From RGIG4097 sp937885645 (lineage in GTDB: Bacteria; Bacillota; Clostridia; Christensenellales; CAG-917), in contig CALABJ010000017.1 in assembly GCA_937885645.1 (NCBI GenBank), positions 62,001 to 126,000 on the forward strand: a stretch of 64,000 nucleotides of DNA, read 5' to 3'. The notes below the pieces were generated by a model that searched no databases, was not told the origin of the DNA, and saw only the letters and a program-made list of their open reading frames with translations. Shown here piece by piece: positions 40,636 through 47,922 of this stretch; within the stretch, counting starts at the first letter, position 1, and every line of letters starts with the position of its first letter. The position numbers and the translations under genes were made by a program.

Positions 40636-42621
40636 TTAATTATATTCTCTCCACACCCCATTCTCATCAAAGTAGCCGTAGGGTATCCACTTTTTGATCT
40701 TCTTGTCAAAGTAGCCGTTGTCCACCACTTGACCTTCAGCATTGACGTAGGTGTAGTCAATCCATCTGCCCTTTTCATCAAAGTAGCCGTCATAGACTTT
40801 GCCGTCTTTGTCAACCCATTGACCTTGGTCGTTATATGAGCCTTCTTCCTTGCTGTCGAAGGTTTCATAGTCCTGCCAATCACCGTTTTCGTCAAAGTAG
40901 CCGTTGTAGATGTAGCCGTCTTCGTCAATCCATTGGCCCTTTTCGTTGTAGTGGCCCACGATCACTTCTTCGTCATCGTCGTCGTCAAAGGACAAGGTCA
41001 CGCCAAATCCGCCCATAGGTCCGCCCATGCCGAGCATACTGTCAAGGCTGCCACCCTTGAATTCGTTGAGCAACTTCTTCTCCTTGTCGGTGTCTGCCAC
41101 GATGTCCTTCTTGGGTTTGTCGGCTTTTGTCGATTTTGTGGATTTTGTGTCGGTTTTTGCTGTATCTTCGGGATTGGTGACGGTTTCTGCCACTTCGTCC
41201 TTGTCGGTTTTTGCCGATTTATCGCTCTTTTTGGTGGATTTTGCCTTCTTTTCTTCCTCATCATCGTGCTTGTGGATGACGGGTGCACCACCAAATCCGC
41301 TGAGGCCCATACCACCCATGCCAAGGCTTCCGCCAAGTCCGCTGTCAAGACTGCTTCCTGCATATTCTGCCATAAGTTTGTCTTCAGTGGCGGTGTCAGG
41401 GGTGATATCTTTCTTGGGCTTGTCTGCCTTTGCCTTTGTGGGTTTGTCCTCTTTGTCTGCCTTGCTCTCCGCCTTTGCCTTTTTGGCGTCAAGGGAGGCT
41501 CTTGTGGCAAGCATACTTTGGATGTCGCCTTCAAACATACCACGGCTTGCTTCCTCAATGAGGCGTTTCTCTTGATATTCTTCCTTGGTCAGGCGCAATT
41601 CCTCTTGTCTTGCGGCGTTGCGCTCCGCTCTTTGTAGGGCGGCTCTGCGGGCTGCTTCCTTTTGTTGCTCAAGGCGCACTTGATAAGGTGATTTGATGAG
41701 TTCGGGTCTGGGTGCAACAGGTGACACCTTTCCGCTGGCTGCGTCTGCCTTTGCCTTTTCCTTGGCGGCAAGACGAAGGGCATCGTATTCCGCTTGCTCC
41801 TTCTTTGCGATGTCTGCAAGTTCCTTTTCAAGTTTTTTGAGGTATGCTGCCTTCTTTTCGCCGGTGGGGTTGGGCAAATTCAAAAGTTCATTGGTGACAA
41901 ATCTTGACAACTTGCACACCGCTTTGCCTGTGACGTATTTGACGCCTTCTCTCTTGAAACGGTTGTATTGGCCGGGGCTGTCTACGCCTTCCATGACAAG
42001 ACCAATCTTGTTGGCGTTGCAGTGCTTCACCAACATTGAGAGAATTTTCTTTTTGGGCTGGGTGCTGTCAAAATAACTTGCTTCAAGACGCAAATAGTCA
42101 AAATTGAACTTTGCAAAAATGTCAAGGGAATTGAATTCCTCGCCAAAACCGTTTATGCAGGTTTGATAGCCGAGGCGTCTGAGTCGGTCGTATCTCTTTT
42201 TGCCCTCTGCATCAAGACGTACGATTGTGTTGCTGTTGAAGGAGATGATAAGGCTGCCCTTTTTGTAGCCGTTGTCTTTGAGGGATGCAAGCAACACCTC
42301 AAACTCGCTCTCTTTCTCCAAAAATCTGGTGGTGATGGGAAGACTGTAAGTGACCTTTTCGGGGATAAGGAAATTCTCGCGCATGACAAGGTGATAGTTT
42401 TTCAGCTCGTCAAGGGCGATGACGTTAAGTTCATTGATGCGGACGGAATTTTCCGCAATGAAAAAATAGTTGCAAACACTCATACGACCAAGATATCTGT
42501 CGTTGAGGATTTGGAATGCATCTACAAATGCGACCTTCTTTGTCTTGGCTTCTGCTACACTGCGGTAGAAAAAGTCAATAGGCTTATAGAGCGTTCTTTT
42601 TGCGTATGTCGTTGAACTCAT
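40636..42621 (-). CDS. Degenerate EAL-domain protein with C-terminal aromatic repeats
   Basis: The start is the ATG at 42621 (MSSTTYAKR) behind AGGGGG; the longer frame to 42759 lacks a site. The N-terminal 270 residues follow the EAL fold: INGFGEEFNSLDIF stands where DDFG is expected, FDYLRLEASYF where the K-x-D helix is, and VMEGVDS where AEGVET is. The catalytic acidic residues are mostly replaced, so phosphodiesterase activity is unlikely. The middle is Lys/Ala-rich coiled coil and low complexity. The C-terminus has about five GYFDENGxW-type repeats reminiscent of cell-wall-binding modules, although no signal peptide is present. Confidence 0.7.
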   Translation of the reverse strand: MSSTTYAKRTLYKPIDFFYRSVAEAKTKKVAFVDAFQILNDRYLGRMSVCNYFFIAENSVRINELNVIALDELKNYHLVMRENFLIPEKVTYSLPITTRFLEKESEFEVLLASLKDNGYKKGSLIISFNSNTIVRLDAEGKKRYDRLRRLGYQTCINGFGEEFNSLDIFAKFNFDYLRLEASYFDSTQPKKKILSMLVKHCNANKIGLVMEGVDSPGQYNRFKREGVKYVTGKAVCKLSRFVTNELLNLPNPTGEKKAAYLKKLEKELADIAKKEQAEYDALRLAAKEKAKADAASGKVSPVAPRPELIKSPYQVRLEQQKEAARRAALQRAERNAARQEELRLTKEEYQEKRLIEEASRGMFEGDIQSMLATRASLDAKKAKAESKADKEDKPTKAKADKPKKDITPDTATEDKLMAEYAGSSLDSGLGGSLGMGGMGLSGFGGAPVIHKHDDEEEKKAKSTKKSDKSAKTDKDEVAETVTNPEDTAKTDTKSTKSTKADKPKKDIVADTDKEKKLLNEFKGGSLDSMLGMGGPMGGFGVTLSFDDDDDEEVIVGHYNEKGQWIDEDGYIYNGYFDENGDWQDYETFDSKEEGSYNDQGQWVDKDGKVYDGYFDEKGRWIDYTYVNAEGQVVDNGYFDKKIKKWIPYGYFDENGVWREYN

Positions 42622-43017
42622 AATCCCCCTAATGCGCTCACGTGTGTGTGCACAATAGTTTACATATATAACTATGCTATCACAAAAAAGACCCAAACGC
42701 AACCCGAAATGCCCATTTTTTGTGTTTTTGACTCTTTTTTGAAACAGAGTTGTCCACATTGAAATCTTAGAAAAATATGCAAAAAACCGCTAAAATCCAC
42801 TGAAATAGGCACTTTTTGACTGTTTTCACTTCCCATTTCACCGCCCTACTCCTCAAAAACTTTTTGAAAAAATTTTTGAAAGAAATTAAAATCAAAAAAT
42901 AACATTTGGATTGTTATTGAACATAACAAAAAATGTGTTGAAGAAATGGTTTACAGGTTAATTTTGTTGTGCGACGGTTTGTTAGGGGAAAGAAACAAAT
43001 ATTTGCAAAATATTCAA
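42622..43017. other. AT-rich non-coding gap
   Basis: Between the EAL-like gene and the tRNA-Leu promoter there is no convincing coding frame, terminator or known element. A GTGTGTGTGCAC stretch lies near 42640 and the rest is A/T-rich. Confidence 0.5.
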
Positions 43018-43046
43018 TTTACAAATGTCGATGCGTATGCTAAAAT
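43018..43046 (+). promoter_or_regulatory. Promoter of tRNA-Leu(TAA)
   Basis: TTTACA (43018-43023) and TAAAAT (43041-43046) are separated by 17 bases. The transcript would first pass through the partial tRNA copy. Confidence 0.65.
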
Positions 43047-43054
43047 ACAAACGC

Positions 43055-43159
43055 AAACAAATAACTACGCACCTTTTTACAAATTAATCAAACCTGCGTG
43101 CCGGAATGGCGGAATAGGCAGACGCAATGAACAAGGTTCATCCCAGCGCCTGCGGGAAC
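43055..43159 (+). pseudogene. Tandem 105-bp copy with a partial tRNA-Leu
   Basis: The upstream sequence AAACAAATAACTACGCACC and the first 28 nt of tRNA-Leu (43100-43127) are repeated 105 bases later before the real gene. After GACGCAA the partial copy diverges: ATGAA-CAAGG-TTCAT replaces the anticodon arm, then TCCC-AGCGCCTGC-GGGA. It has no proper anticodon loop or 3' acceptor strand and cannot make a normal tRNA. Confidence 0.85.
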
Positions 43160-43204
43160 AAACAAATAACTACGCACCTTTTTACAACTTAATCAAGCAA
43201 ACAA

Positions 43205-43291
43205 GCCGGAATGGCGGAATAGGCAGACGCAAGGGACTTAAAATCCCTCGATGGCAACATCGTATCGGTTCGACCCCGATTTTCGGCACCA
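43205..43291 (+). tRNA. tRNA-Leu (anticodon TAA)
   Basis: An 87-nt class II tRNA with acceptor GCCGGAA/TTTCGGC, anticodon loop CTTAAAA between AGGGA and TCCCT, variable arm CGATGGCAACATCG, T arm TCGGTTCGACCCCGA and encoded CCA. Confidence 0.95.
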
Positions 43292-43293
43292 AC

Positions 43294-43322
43294 AAAAAAT
43301 CACTCGTTTGGGTGATTTTTTT
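43294..43322 (+). terminator. Terminator of tRNA-Leu(TAA)
   Basis: AAATCAC-TCGTTTGG-GTGATTT followed by a T run. Confidence 0.8.
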
Positions 43323-43427
43323 ATTTAGCCACAATCGGGGTCTCACCTGTCCGGTCACGCGATTGGCCTATAAGTCAGCAATCGCTGACGGGCGACCCTA
43401 CAAGCGATTTTCGGCACCAACAAAAAA
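43323..43427 (+). repeat. Element behind tRNA-Leu(TAA), ending in a copy of the tRNA 3' end
   Basis: CGATTTTCGGCACCAACAAA at 43277 (tRNA 3' end, CCA and following bases) recurs exactly at 43405, 128 bases on. The interval contains GTCAGC-AATC-GCTGAC and an outer GGGTC/GACCC. The repeated 3' end again leads into a terminator-type hairpin. Confidence 0.8.
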
Positions 43428-43457
43428 ACCACCCTAGACTCTCTTTGGTGGTTTTTG
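43422..43457. terminator. Terminator of the four-helix-bundle gene
   Basis: AAAACCACC and GGTGGTTTT pair around a 14-nt loop, with A and T runs on both sides. Confidence 0.7.
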
Positions 43458-43458
43458 T

Positions 43459-43815
43459 TTATTTTTGTTCTGCTATTCTCTCCTCTATCGTCACACAGGA
43501 AGAGGTGAGCAATCTCGTAATTCTTCCACATAAATTGCGATAGTCTTTGAAGGTTTGCTCATCAATACATCCCGTGTTGAAAAGCAATTTGAGCCAACTT
43601 TCAGTTTCAGCACATTCCTTGCGAGCAATTTTAAACTTTGAAAGCATATCTGCCAGACTTTGGGGATATTGTGCTTCACTTATATTTGCATAAATACTTG
43701 ATGAAGATTTGCGTAGTTGAAAAACTGTGTTTGGGCTGTTTTTTAAAGATTTGCACAATAGCTCACAACTTGTTGCAAGTTGCTCTGCATATTCAAGCAA
43801 AACATTTTTTGACAT
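43459..43815 (-). CDS. Four-helix-bundle protein, S23/IVP family
   Basis: The 118-residue all-helical protein follows the S23 family pattern: LLEYAEQLATSCELLCKSL, LRKSSSSIYANISEAQ (the conserved ssvsaNiaEg-like helix), DMLSKFKIARKECAETESWL and a C-terminal ARG/LLTSSC-like helix. Family members were first seen inside intervening sequences of 23S rRNA genes, but many stand alone and their function is unknown. It lies between tRNA-Leu and the tRNA-Cys/Gly pair beside a hairpin array, a mobile-looking neighbourhood. Confidence 0.8.
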   Translation of the reverse strand: MSKNVLLEYAEQLATSCELLCKSLKNSPNTVFQLRKSSSSIYANISEAQYPQSLADMLSKFKIARKECAETESWLKLLFNTGCIDEQTFKDYRNLCGRITRLLTSSCVTIEERIAEQK

Positions 43816-43849
43816 AGACTCTCCCCCACTTGTACCTTTGTTGACAAAT

Positions 43850-44006
43850 CAAGGTGCAACCTTGTATGAAATCGCGATCTTCGCGTATGGAATCAACAAG
43901 AATTGTTGTATGGCATCAAGCAGGCAATTGGATTACATACATGGCTAGGCCATGATTACATACAACGCAGTGCGTTGATTACATACCAAGCCCCCTTCGT
44001 CGGCTT
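43850..44006. repeat. Second array of short hairpins, partly inverted
   Basis: Left half: stems CAAGG/CCTTG, GCGA-TCT-TCGC and AACAA-GAA-TTGTT, each followed by TATGAAATC, GTATGGAATC or GTATGGCATC. Right half: stems ATGGC-TAG-GCCAT, AACGC-AGT-GCGTT and CAAGCC/GGCTTG separated by exact GATTACATAC, the reverse complement of the linker. The halves face each other around about 43918-43930. The linker is the same as in the 36.0-kb array. Confidence 0.75.
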
Positions 44007-44010
44007 GGAT

Positions 44011-44047
44011 AAAAAATTAAGCGACCTAACAGGCCGCTTAATTTTTT
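44011..44047 (-). terminator. Terminator of the tRNA-Gly/tRNA-Cys transcript
   Basis: AAATTAAGCG and CGCTTAATTT pair with short internal loops; T residues follow on the minus strand. Confidence 0.75.
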
Positions 44048-44120
44048 GGAGGCATCACCCAGACTTGAACTGGGGGTGAGGATTTTGCAGACCCTTGCCT
44101 TACCACTTGGCTATGATGCC
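44047..44120 (-). tRNA. tRNA-Cys (anticodon GCA)
   Basis: A 74-nt cloverleaf: acceptor GGCATCA/TGATGCC, anticodon loop CTGCAAA between AGGGT and ATCCT, T arm CCCAGTTCAAGTCTGGG, encoded CCA. Confidence 0.95.
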
Positions 44121-44134
44121 GTATTTAATTGGAT

Positions 44135-44209
44135 TGGAGCGGGAGACGGGATTCGGACCCGCGACTTTCACCTTGGCAAGGTGACACTCTACCACTGAGT
44201 CACTCCCGC
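44135..44209 (-). tRNA. tRNA-Gly (anticodon GCC), second copy
   Basis: Identical to the gene at 4992-5066 through all 75 positions. It lies 14 bases upstream of tRNA-Cys on the same strand. Confidence 0.95.
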
Positions 44210-44269
44210 AGAATTGACTGCCTTAATAATATATCAAAAGAAGTTGAATTTTGCAACAAGTTTTTGATT

Positions 44270-45106
44270 TTATTTTGTTCTTTTGAGAAGATTTGTTGCA
44301 AAAGCGGTCAACAATTCACTTTCACTGAGGGTTTTGGCGCAGTTTATTGCCTTCTCGGTTTCTTCATTTAAGAGCGCCACAACGTATTCTCTCCCCTTTT
44401 CACTGACTAGGGACACTTCTGTGCCGTCGTCAAGAAGGTCGTCTGCAAGTTGGAAAGCAAGTCCTAAATGATGTCCGTACTCTTTGGCAAGGCGGACCAT
44501 ATCATCACTTGCCCCCATAAGGGTGCTTCCTGCGGCAAAAGAATTTGAGATGAGTTCCGCAGTCTTCAAGGTGTAAACGTCAAGATAGTTCTTTTTGCCG
44601 TCTGCAAGGTCAAGGGCTTGACCTGTCACCATATTGAATGCGCCTTTTGCGATATATTCTGCTCCGCGGACAAAGTCCTCGCCATGGTTGAGGTTGAGCC
44701 CAACAACCATTGCCAGTGTCAAAAGTCCGTCACCGATGAGTATGCCGTTGGCTTCACCGTACTTTTTGTGGGTGGAAAGTTTGCCCCTGCGATAGTCGTC
44801 ATTGTCCATTGCAGGCAGGTCGTCGTGGACAAGTGAATAACTATGCACCAGTTCAACCATACAAGCAAGGTCAACAAGGGCGTCGTTTTTAGCCTCGTCA
44901 ACTTCAATCCCAGTTGATAATGCGCCCAGATATACTGACATAGGGCGGATACGTTTTCCGCCGTCTTTCACCGCATAAGAATATCCCTCTTGCAAAGGAT
45001 TGACAATGCCGAAATCACACGCATCTACCTTTGCGTGTGAAAGAAGTTCAGCAAGTCTGCCGTTTACTTTTTGGATAAACTCGGTGGCAAATTCCATTTT
45101 AGTCAA
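44270..45106 (-). CDS. ispA: Polyprenyl (farnesyl/geranyl) diphosphate synthase
   Basis: The 278-residue prenyltransferase has the first aspartate-rich motif in HDDLPAMDNDDYRRG and the second in QLADDLLDDGTE, with GKRIRP near the N-terminus binding diphosphate. It condenses IPP with allylic diphosphates to the C15 precursor for undecaprenyl lipids and quinones. It overlaps the end of xseB by 8 bases, the usual xseA-xseB-ispA operon. Confidence 0.92.
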   Translation of the reverse strand: MTKMEFATEFIQKVNGRLAELLSHAKVDACDFGIVNPLQEGYSYAVKDGGKRIRPMSVYLGALSTGIEVDEAKNDALVDLACMVELVHSYSLVHDDLPAMDNDDYRRGKLSTHKKYGEANGILIGDGLLTLAMVVGLNLNHGEDFVRGAEYIAKGAFNMVTGQALDLADGKKNYLDVYTLKTAELISNSFAAGSTLMGASDDMVRLAKEYGHHLGLAFQLADDLLDDGTEVSLVSEKGREYVVALLNEETEKAINCAKTLSESELLTAFATNLLKRTK

Positions 45107-45317
45107 TGATGAATTCTTCAGTCAGTTTGTTCAGGTCGTCAACAAGAAGGGAGATTTTGCCCTTCTCTTCCTTGAGTTCATCCATACAAGTTTTTGAAAG
45201 TTGGATTCCTCTTTCAAATGCCTTGGTGGCTTCGTCAATGGGAAGGTCGCCTTCAAGTTTTCTCACGATTGTTTCAAGTTCGCCGAGGGCTTCTTCAAAC
45301 TTTTTCATTTCGCTCAT
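45099..45317 (-). CDS. xseB: Exodeoxyribonuclease VII small subunit
   Basis: The 72-residue protein has the family core FEEALGELETIVRKLEGDLP and the helix ATKAFERGIQLSKTCMDEL. It pairs with XseA to degrade single-stranded DNA. It starts one base after the xseA stop. Confidence 0.95.
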   Translation of the reverse strand: MSEMKKFEEALGELETIVRKLEGDLPIDEATKAFERGIQLSKTCMDELKEEKGKISLLVDDLNKLTEEFIID

Positions 45318-45318
45318 A

Positions 45319-46524
45319 TTATTTCTCCTCGCTGGTGACGGAAGTGACTGTTGCAGTCAACGTACCGTCTGCGCCTTTTGCCTTTATTGTGTCACCCACT
45401 TTCAAGTCCTTTACGGCGGTCACTGATTTGTCATCAACCGTCAGTGCAAAATAACCGCGCTTCAAGGTCTTCAAGGGGCTCAGGTTGTCAAGGTTTGTCA
45501 TTGCCTTTTCAAGACGGAAGTCCGCACGGACAAACTTCTCTTTGACAAGGGTGCTTATGCGTGTGACAAGAGTCTGCACTTTGTTCACTCTGTCGCCATA
45601 AAAACTCTTTGCTTTGTGTCCTAACTTTTGGACGGCAAGGTTGACACGCATTGACTTTCTTTCCACTTGCTTCAAGACAAGTCCACCAAGTCGTGCAGAC
45701 AACTCCTTCACTCTCTTCACGTTGTCGTAGTAGTCGTATCCAACCAACTCACCTGCTGCGGTGGGAGTGGCTGCGCGGACGTCTGCAACAAAGTCGCAAA
45801 GTGAAAAGTCTGTTTCGTGGCCTACTGCAGATATGACAGGAGTTTCCATTTTGTAAACCGCACGAACAAGTGTTTCATCATAGAAAGGTGCAAGGTCTTC
45901 AAGAGAGCCTCCCCCTCTTGCGATGATGATTACGTCGAAGCCTAGTCTGTCCACTCTCGCAAGGACACTTGCTATTTCCTTGCCTGCGCCCTCACCCTGC
46001 ACGCGTACGTCACGGACGACGATGTTGATGACAGGATTCTTTTTGCGGATGGTGGTGACAATGTCTCGTATGACTGCGCCCGTCTTTGAGGTGACAACCA
46101 AAACGTTTTTGGGATACTTGGGGATTGGCACTTTGTGGGCTTCGTCAAAGATGCCTTCCTTGGTCAGTTGCTCTTTGAGTTTTTCAAATTGTAAGAAAAG
46201 AAGCCCCTTGCCTACGGGGGTGATTGAGGACACTTGCAAAGTCAGTCTTCCACCCTTTACGTAGTAGTCAAGTCTGCCACGAAGGATGACGCTTTCGCCG
46301 TCTTTGGGCATATAATCACGTGAGGCATAAAAACGCACACAGGAAATTTGGGCATTTTGGTCCTTCAAGGTGAAATATGCGTGAGGGCCTGAAAGTTTGT
46401 AGCCTGAAATCTCCCCAAAAACTTCCAAACCTTGGAATATTGGGGCGTCCATACAAGCGTGAATTGTTGCGTTCAATTCACTTACAGATATGGCATTTTT
46501 CAAAACAGGCACTTTATCTTCCAT
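45319..46524 (-). CDS. xseA: Exodeoxyribonuclease VII large subunit
   Basis: The 401-residue protein has an N-terminal OB fold (GEISGYKLSGPHAYFTLKD), the nuclease core with TSKTGAVIRDI, IIARGGGSLEDL, AVGHETDFSLCDFVAD and RAATPTAAGE, and a C-terminal coiled coil. It cleaves single-stranded DNA processively from both ends. Confidence 0.96.
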   Translation of the reverse strand: MEDKVPVLKNAISVSELNATIHACMDAPIFQGLEVFGEISGYKLSGPHAYFTLKDQNAQISCVRFYASRDYMPKDGESVILRGRLDYYVKGGRLTLQVSSITPVGKGLLFLQFEKLKEQLTKEGIFDEAHKVPIPKYPKNVLVVTSKTGAVIRDIVTTIRKKNPVINIVVRDVRVQGEGAGKEIASVLARVDRLGFDVIIIARGGGSLEDLAPFYDETLVRAVYKMETPVISAVGHETDFSLCDFVADVRAATPTAAGELVGYDYYDNVKRVKELSARLGGLVLKQVERKSMRVNLAVQKLGHKAKSFYGDRVNKVQTLVTRISTLVKEKFVRADFRLEKAMTNLDNLSPLKTLKRGYFALTVDDKSVTAVKDLKVGDTIKAKGADGTLTATVTSVTSEEK

Positions 46525-46608
46525 TTTTGATGTATTATCTTCCTTTTTTGCAACTACAAACGTTTTTTTCGAGTTTTTCCACTGATTTTTGCCTATTTTT
46601 GGGCAAAA

Positions 46609-46631
46609 AAAAACCTATTTTCTAGGTTTTT
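46609..46631 (-). terminator. Terminator overlapping the nusB end
   Basis: AAAAACCTA and TAGGTTTTT pair around TTTTC. A second A/T-flanked hairpin (TTTTTGCC/GGGCAAAAA) lies at 46585-46609. Confidence 0.7.
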
Positions 46632-47011
46632 ATCATTTTTGCAAGGACGCCGTTGACAAACTTGCCCGATTTTTCGGTGCCGTAGCGTTTTGCAAGGTCC
46701 ACTGCCTCGTTGATGACCACCTTGTCAGGGGCATCTCCCCTTTCAAGTTCATAAGTGGCAAGCATCAAGACGATGAGGTCGGGACGATAAAGTCTTTCAA
46801 TGCGATAGTTTTCAAGACGTGCGGAAATCTTCTCTTTCAATGAGTCTGCTGAAAGAATGACGCCGTCATAGGTGCGCTTGATATAGTCCTTGTCATCTTC
46901 AGTGAAGTCGTCGGCAAGCATCAAAAGTTCTATGCCGTCGTCGTTGCGCTCGTTCAAAAAGGAATGTTCAAATAAAAGTTTGAAAACTGTTTCTCTTGCG
47001 ATCTTTCTCAT
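46622..47011 (-). CDS. nusB: Transcription antitermination protein NusB
   Basis: The 129-residue all-helical protein begins RKIARETVFKLLFEHSFL and has the conserved VVINEAVDLAKRYGTEKSGK-FVNGVL helix. NusB binds boxA RNA with S10 during rRNA transcription. It lies 3 bases after the Asp23 gene. Confidence 0.94.
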   Translation of the reverse strand: MRKIARETVFKLLFEHSFLNERNDDGIELLMLADDFTEDDKDYIKRTYDGVILSADSLKEKISARLENYRIERLYRPDLIVLMLATYELERGDAPDKVVINEAVDLAKRYGTEKSGKFVNGVLAKMIKT

Positions 47012-47014
47012 AGG

Positions 47015-47341
47015 TTATTGAGGCAATACGTCCTTGACGTGGACGTTGATTGAATGTACGTGATATTTGGTTGAGCCTTCAACCTCTGCTTTCACTTTCT
47101 CTTGTACTGCTGCAACAAGTGCGGGCACTGTAAATCCAAAGTGGATGTTGACAGTCAGGTTGATGCTGACTCTGTCGTTGGGCAAAAATTCAACGGAAAC
47201 TCCGCCTTCACGGATTGATTTCCTGAAGCCGTCTTTGCCACGGAGGACGATGACACCCTCCACGCCCATTGCTGCGTCAAAAGCAAGTGATTTGATGACG
47301 TCCGAAAATACGGACATATTTTTATTGTTGTCGTTTGCCAT
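47015..47341 (-). CDS. Asp23/Gls24-family envelope stress protein
   Basis: With the ATG at 47341 (MANDNNKNMSV) the product is 108 residues. It has the family features VFSDVIKSLAFDAAMGVEGV, a central beta segment (VSINLTVNIHFGFTVPALV) and the C-terminal VHSINVHVKDV. Homologues (Bacillus YqhY) lie beside nusB in many Firmicutes and are linked to envelope or fatty-acid homeostasis. The longer frame to 47407 runs into the spoIIIAH-side terminator region and is unlikely. Confidence 0.85.
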   Translation of the reverse strand: MANDNNKNMSVFSDVIKSLAFDAAMGVEGVIVLRGKDGFRKSIREGGVSVEFLPNDRVSINLTVNIHFGFTVPALVAAVQEKVKAEVEGSTKYHVHSINVHVKDVLPQ

Positions 47342-47386
47342 GGCAGTATTATAACATACTGAAAAATTTATAGCAAGAAAAAAATG

Positions 47387-47423
47387 AAGCCCACTATACT
47401 TCTTCAAATATAATGGGCTTTTC
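47387..47423 (-). terminator. Terminator of the spoIIIA operon
   Basis: AAGCCCA-TATA and TATA-TGGGCTT pair across a loop directly after the spoIIIAH stop; TTTT follows on the minus strand only weakly. Confidence 0.6.
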
Positions 47424-47425
47424 TT

Positions 47426-47914
47426 TTAGTTGTAAGGGATGATTTTTACGTCGTTTGCTGTGTAATCCGTTTCGTCTGTGATGATTGCAAGGATTTGAGT
47501 GGCTTCCTCTTGGGATAGTTCCTCTGTGCCAACAACCACACTGACACCGTTGTCGCCTATTGCCACGATGGCGTCGTCAAAACCCTTTGCTTTGATGAGG
47601 GTTTCAAGGGTCAACTCCTGCTCCATTCTCATGACGAGAGCAAGTTTTTGCTCTTCGGCAAGTGCCTTGCTTTCTGCTGATGAGTCCGCCGATGTGATGA
47701 TGGCATCAAGATAGAGATACTCTGACTCTCTTGTTGAATCTCTATCACTGCGGTAAGTTGCAAAGAAGGTTTCAGTGACAGTGTCCGCAGATGCTGGCTC
47801 ATCTTTTGACAAAAGTTTGTCGTTGAGTGCCCAGTTGAGCACACCTGTTGCCACAAGCAAAACCACCATAACTGACAGGACGATTGCTTTTTTTGTTCTT
47901 GGTTTTATTTTCAT
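47426..47914 (-). CDS. spoIIIAH: Stage III sporulation protein AH
   Basis: The 162-residue protein has an N-terminal membrane segment (about 10-30, IVLSVMVVLLVATGVLNWAL) and a YscJ/FliF-like domain at the C-terminus (LIKAKGFDDAIVAIGDNGVS). SpoIIIAH binds SpoIIQ across the intermembrane space to form the forespore feeding channel. It is shorter than the Bacillus protein (about 218) mainly in the linker. Last gene of the operon. Confidence 0.92.
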   Translation of the reverse strand: MKIKPRTKKAIVLSVMVVLLVATGVLNWALNDKLLSKDEPASADTVTETFFATYRSDRDSTRESEYLYLDAIITSADSSAESKALAEEQKLALVMRMEQELTLETLIKAKGFDDAIVAIGDNGVSVVVGTEELSQEEATQILAIITDETDYTANDVKIIPYN

Positions 47915-47922
47915 AACTCCTC

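Noticed and set aside
38901..40697. Similar open frames in repeats R2 and R3 (VFPPSAIRQSP..., 80 and 98 codons)
   Set aside because: R1 carries length changes and does not keep the frame; the unit is hairpin-rich and shows no start signal.
40933..41637. Plus-strand frame of 234 codons opposite the EAL-like gene
   Set aside because: Shadow of the low-complexity Lys/Ala/Asp region on the minus strand; no ribosome binding site.
42622..42759. N-terminal extension of the EAL-like gene to 42759
   Set aside because: The added 46 codons have no ribosome binding site, and AGGGGG lies correctly before the ATG at 42621.
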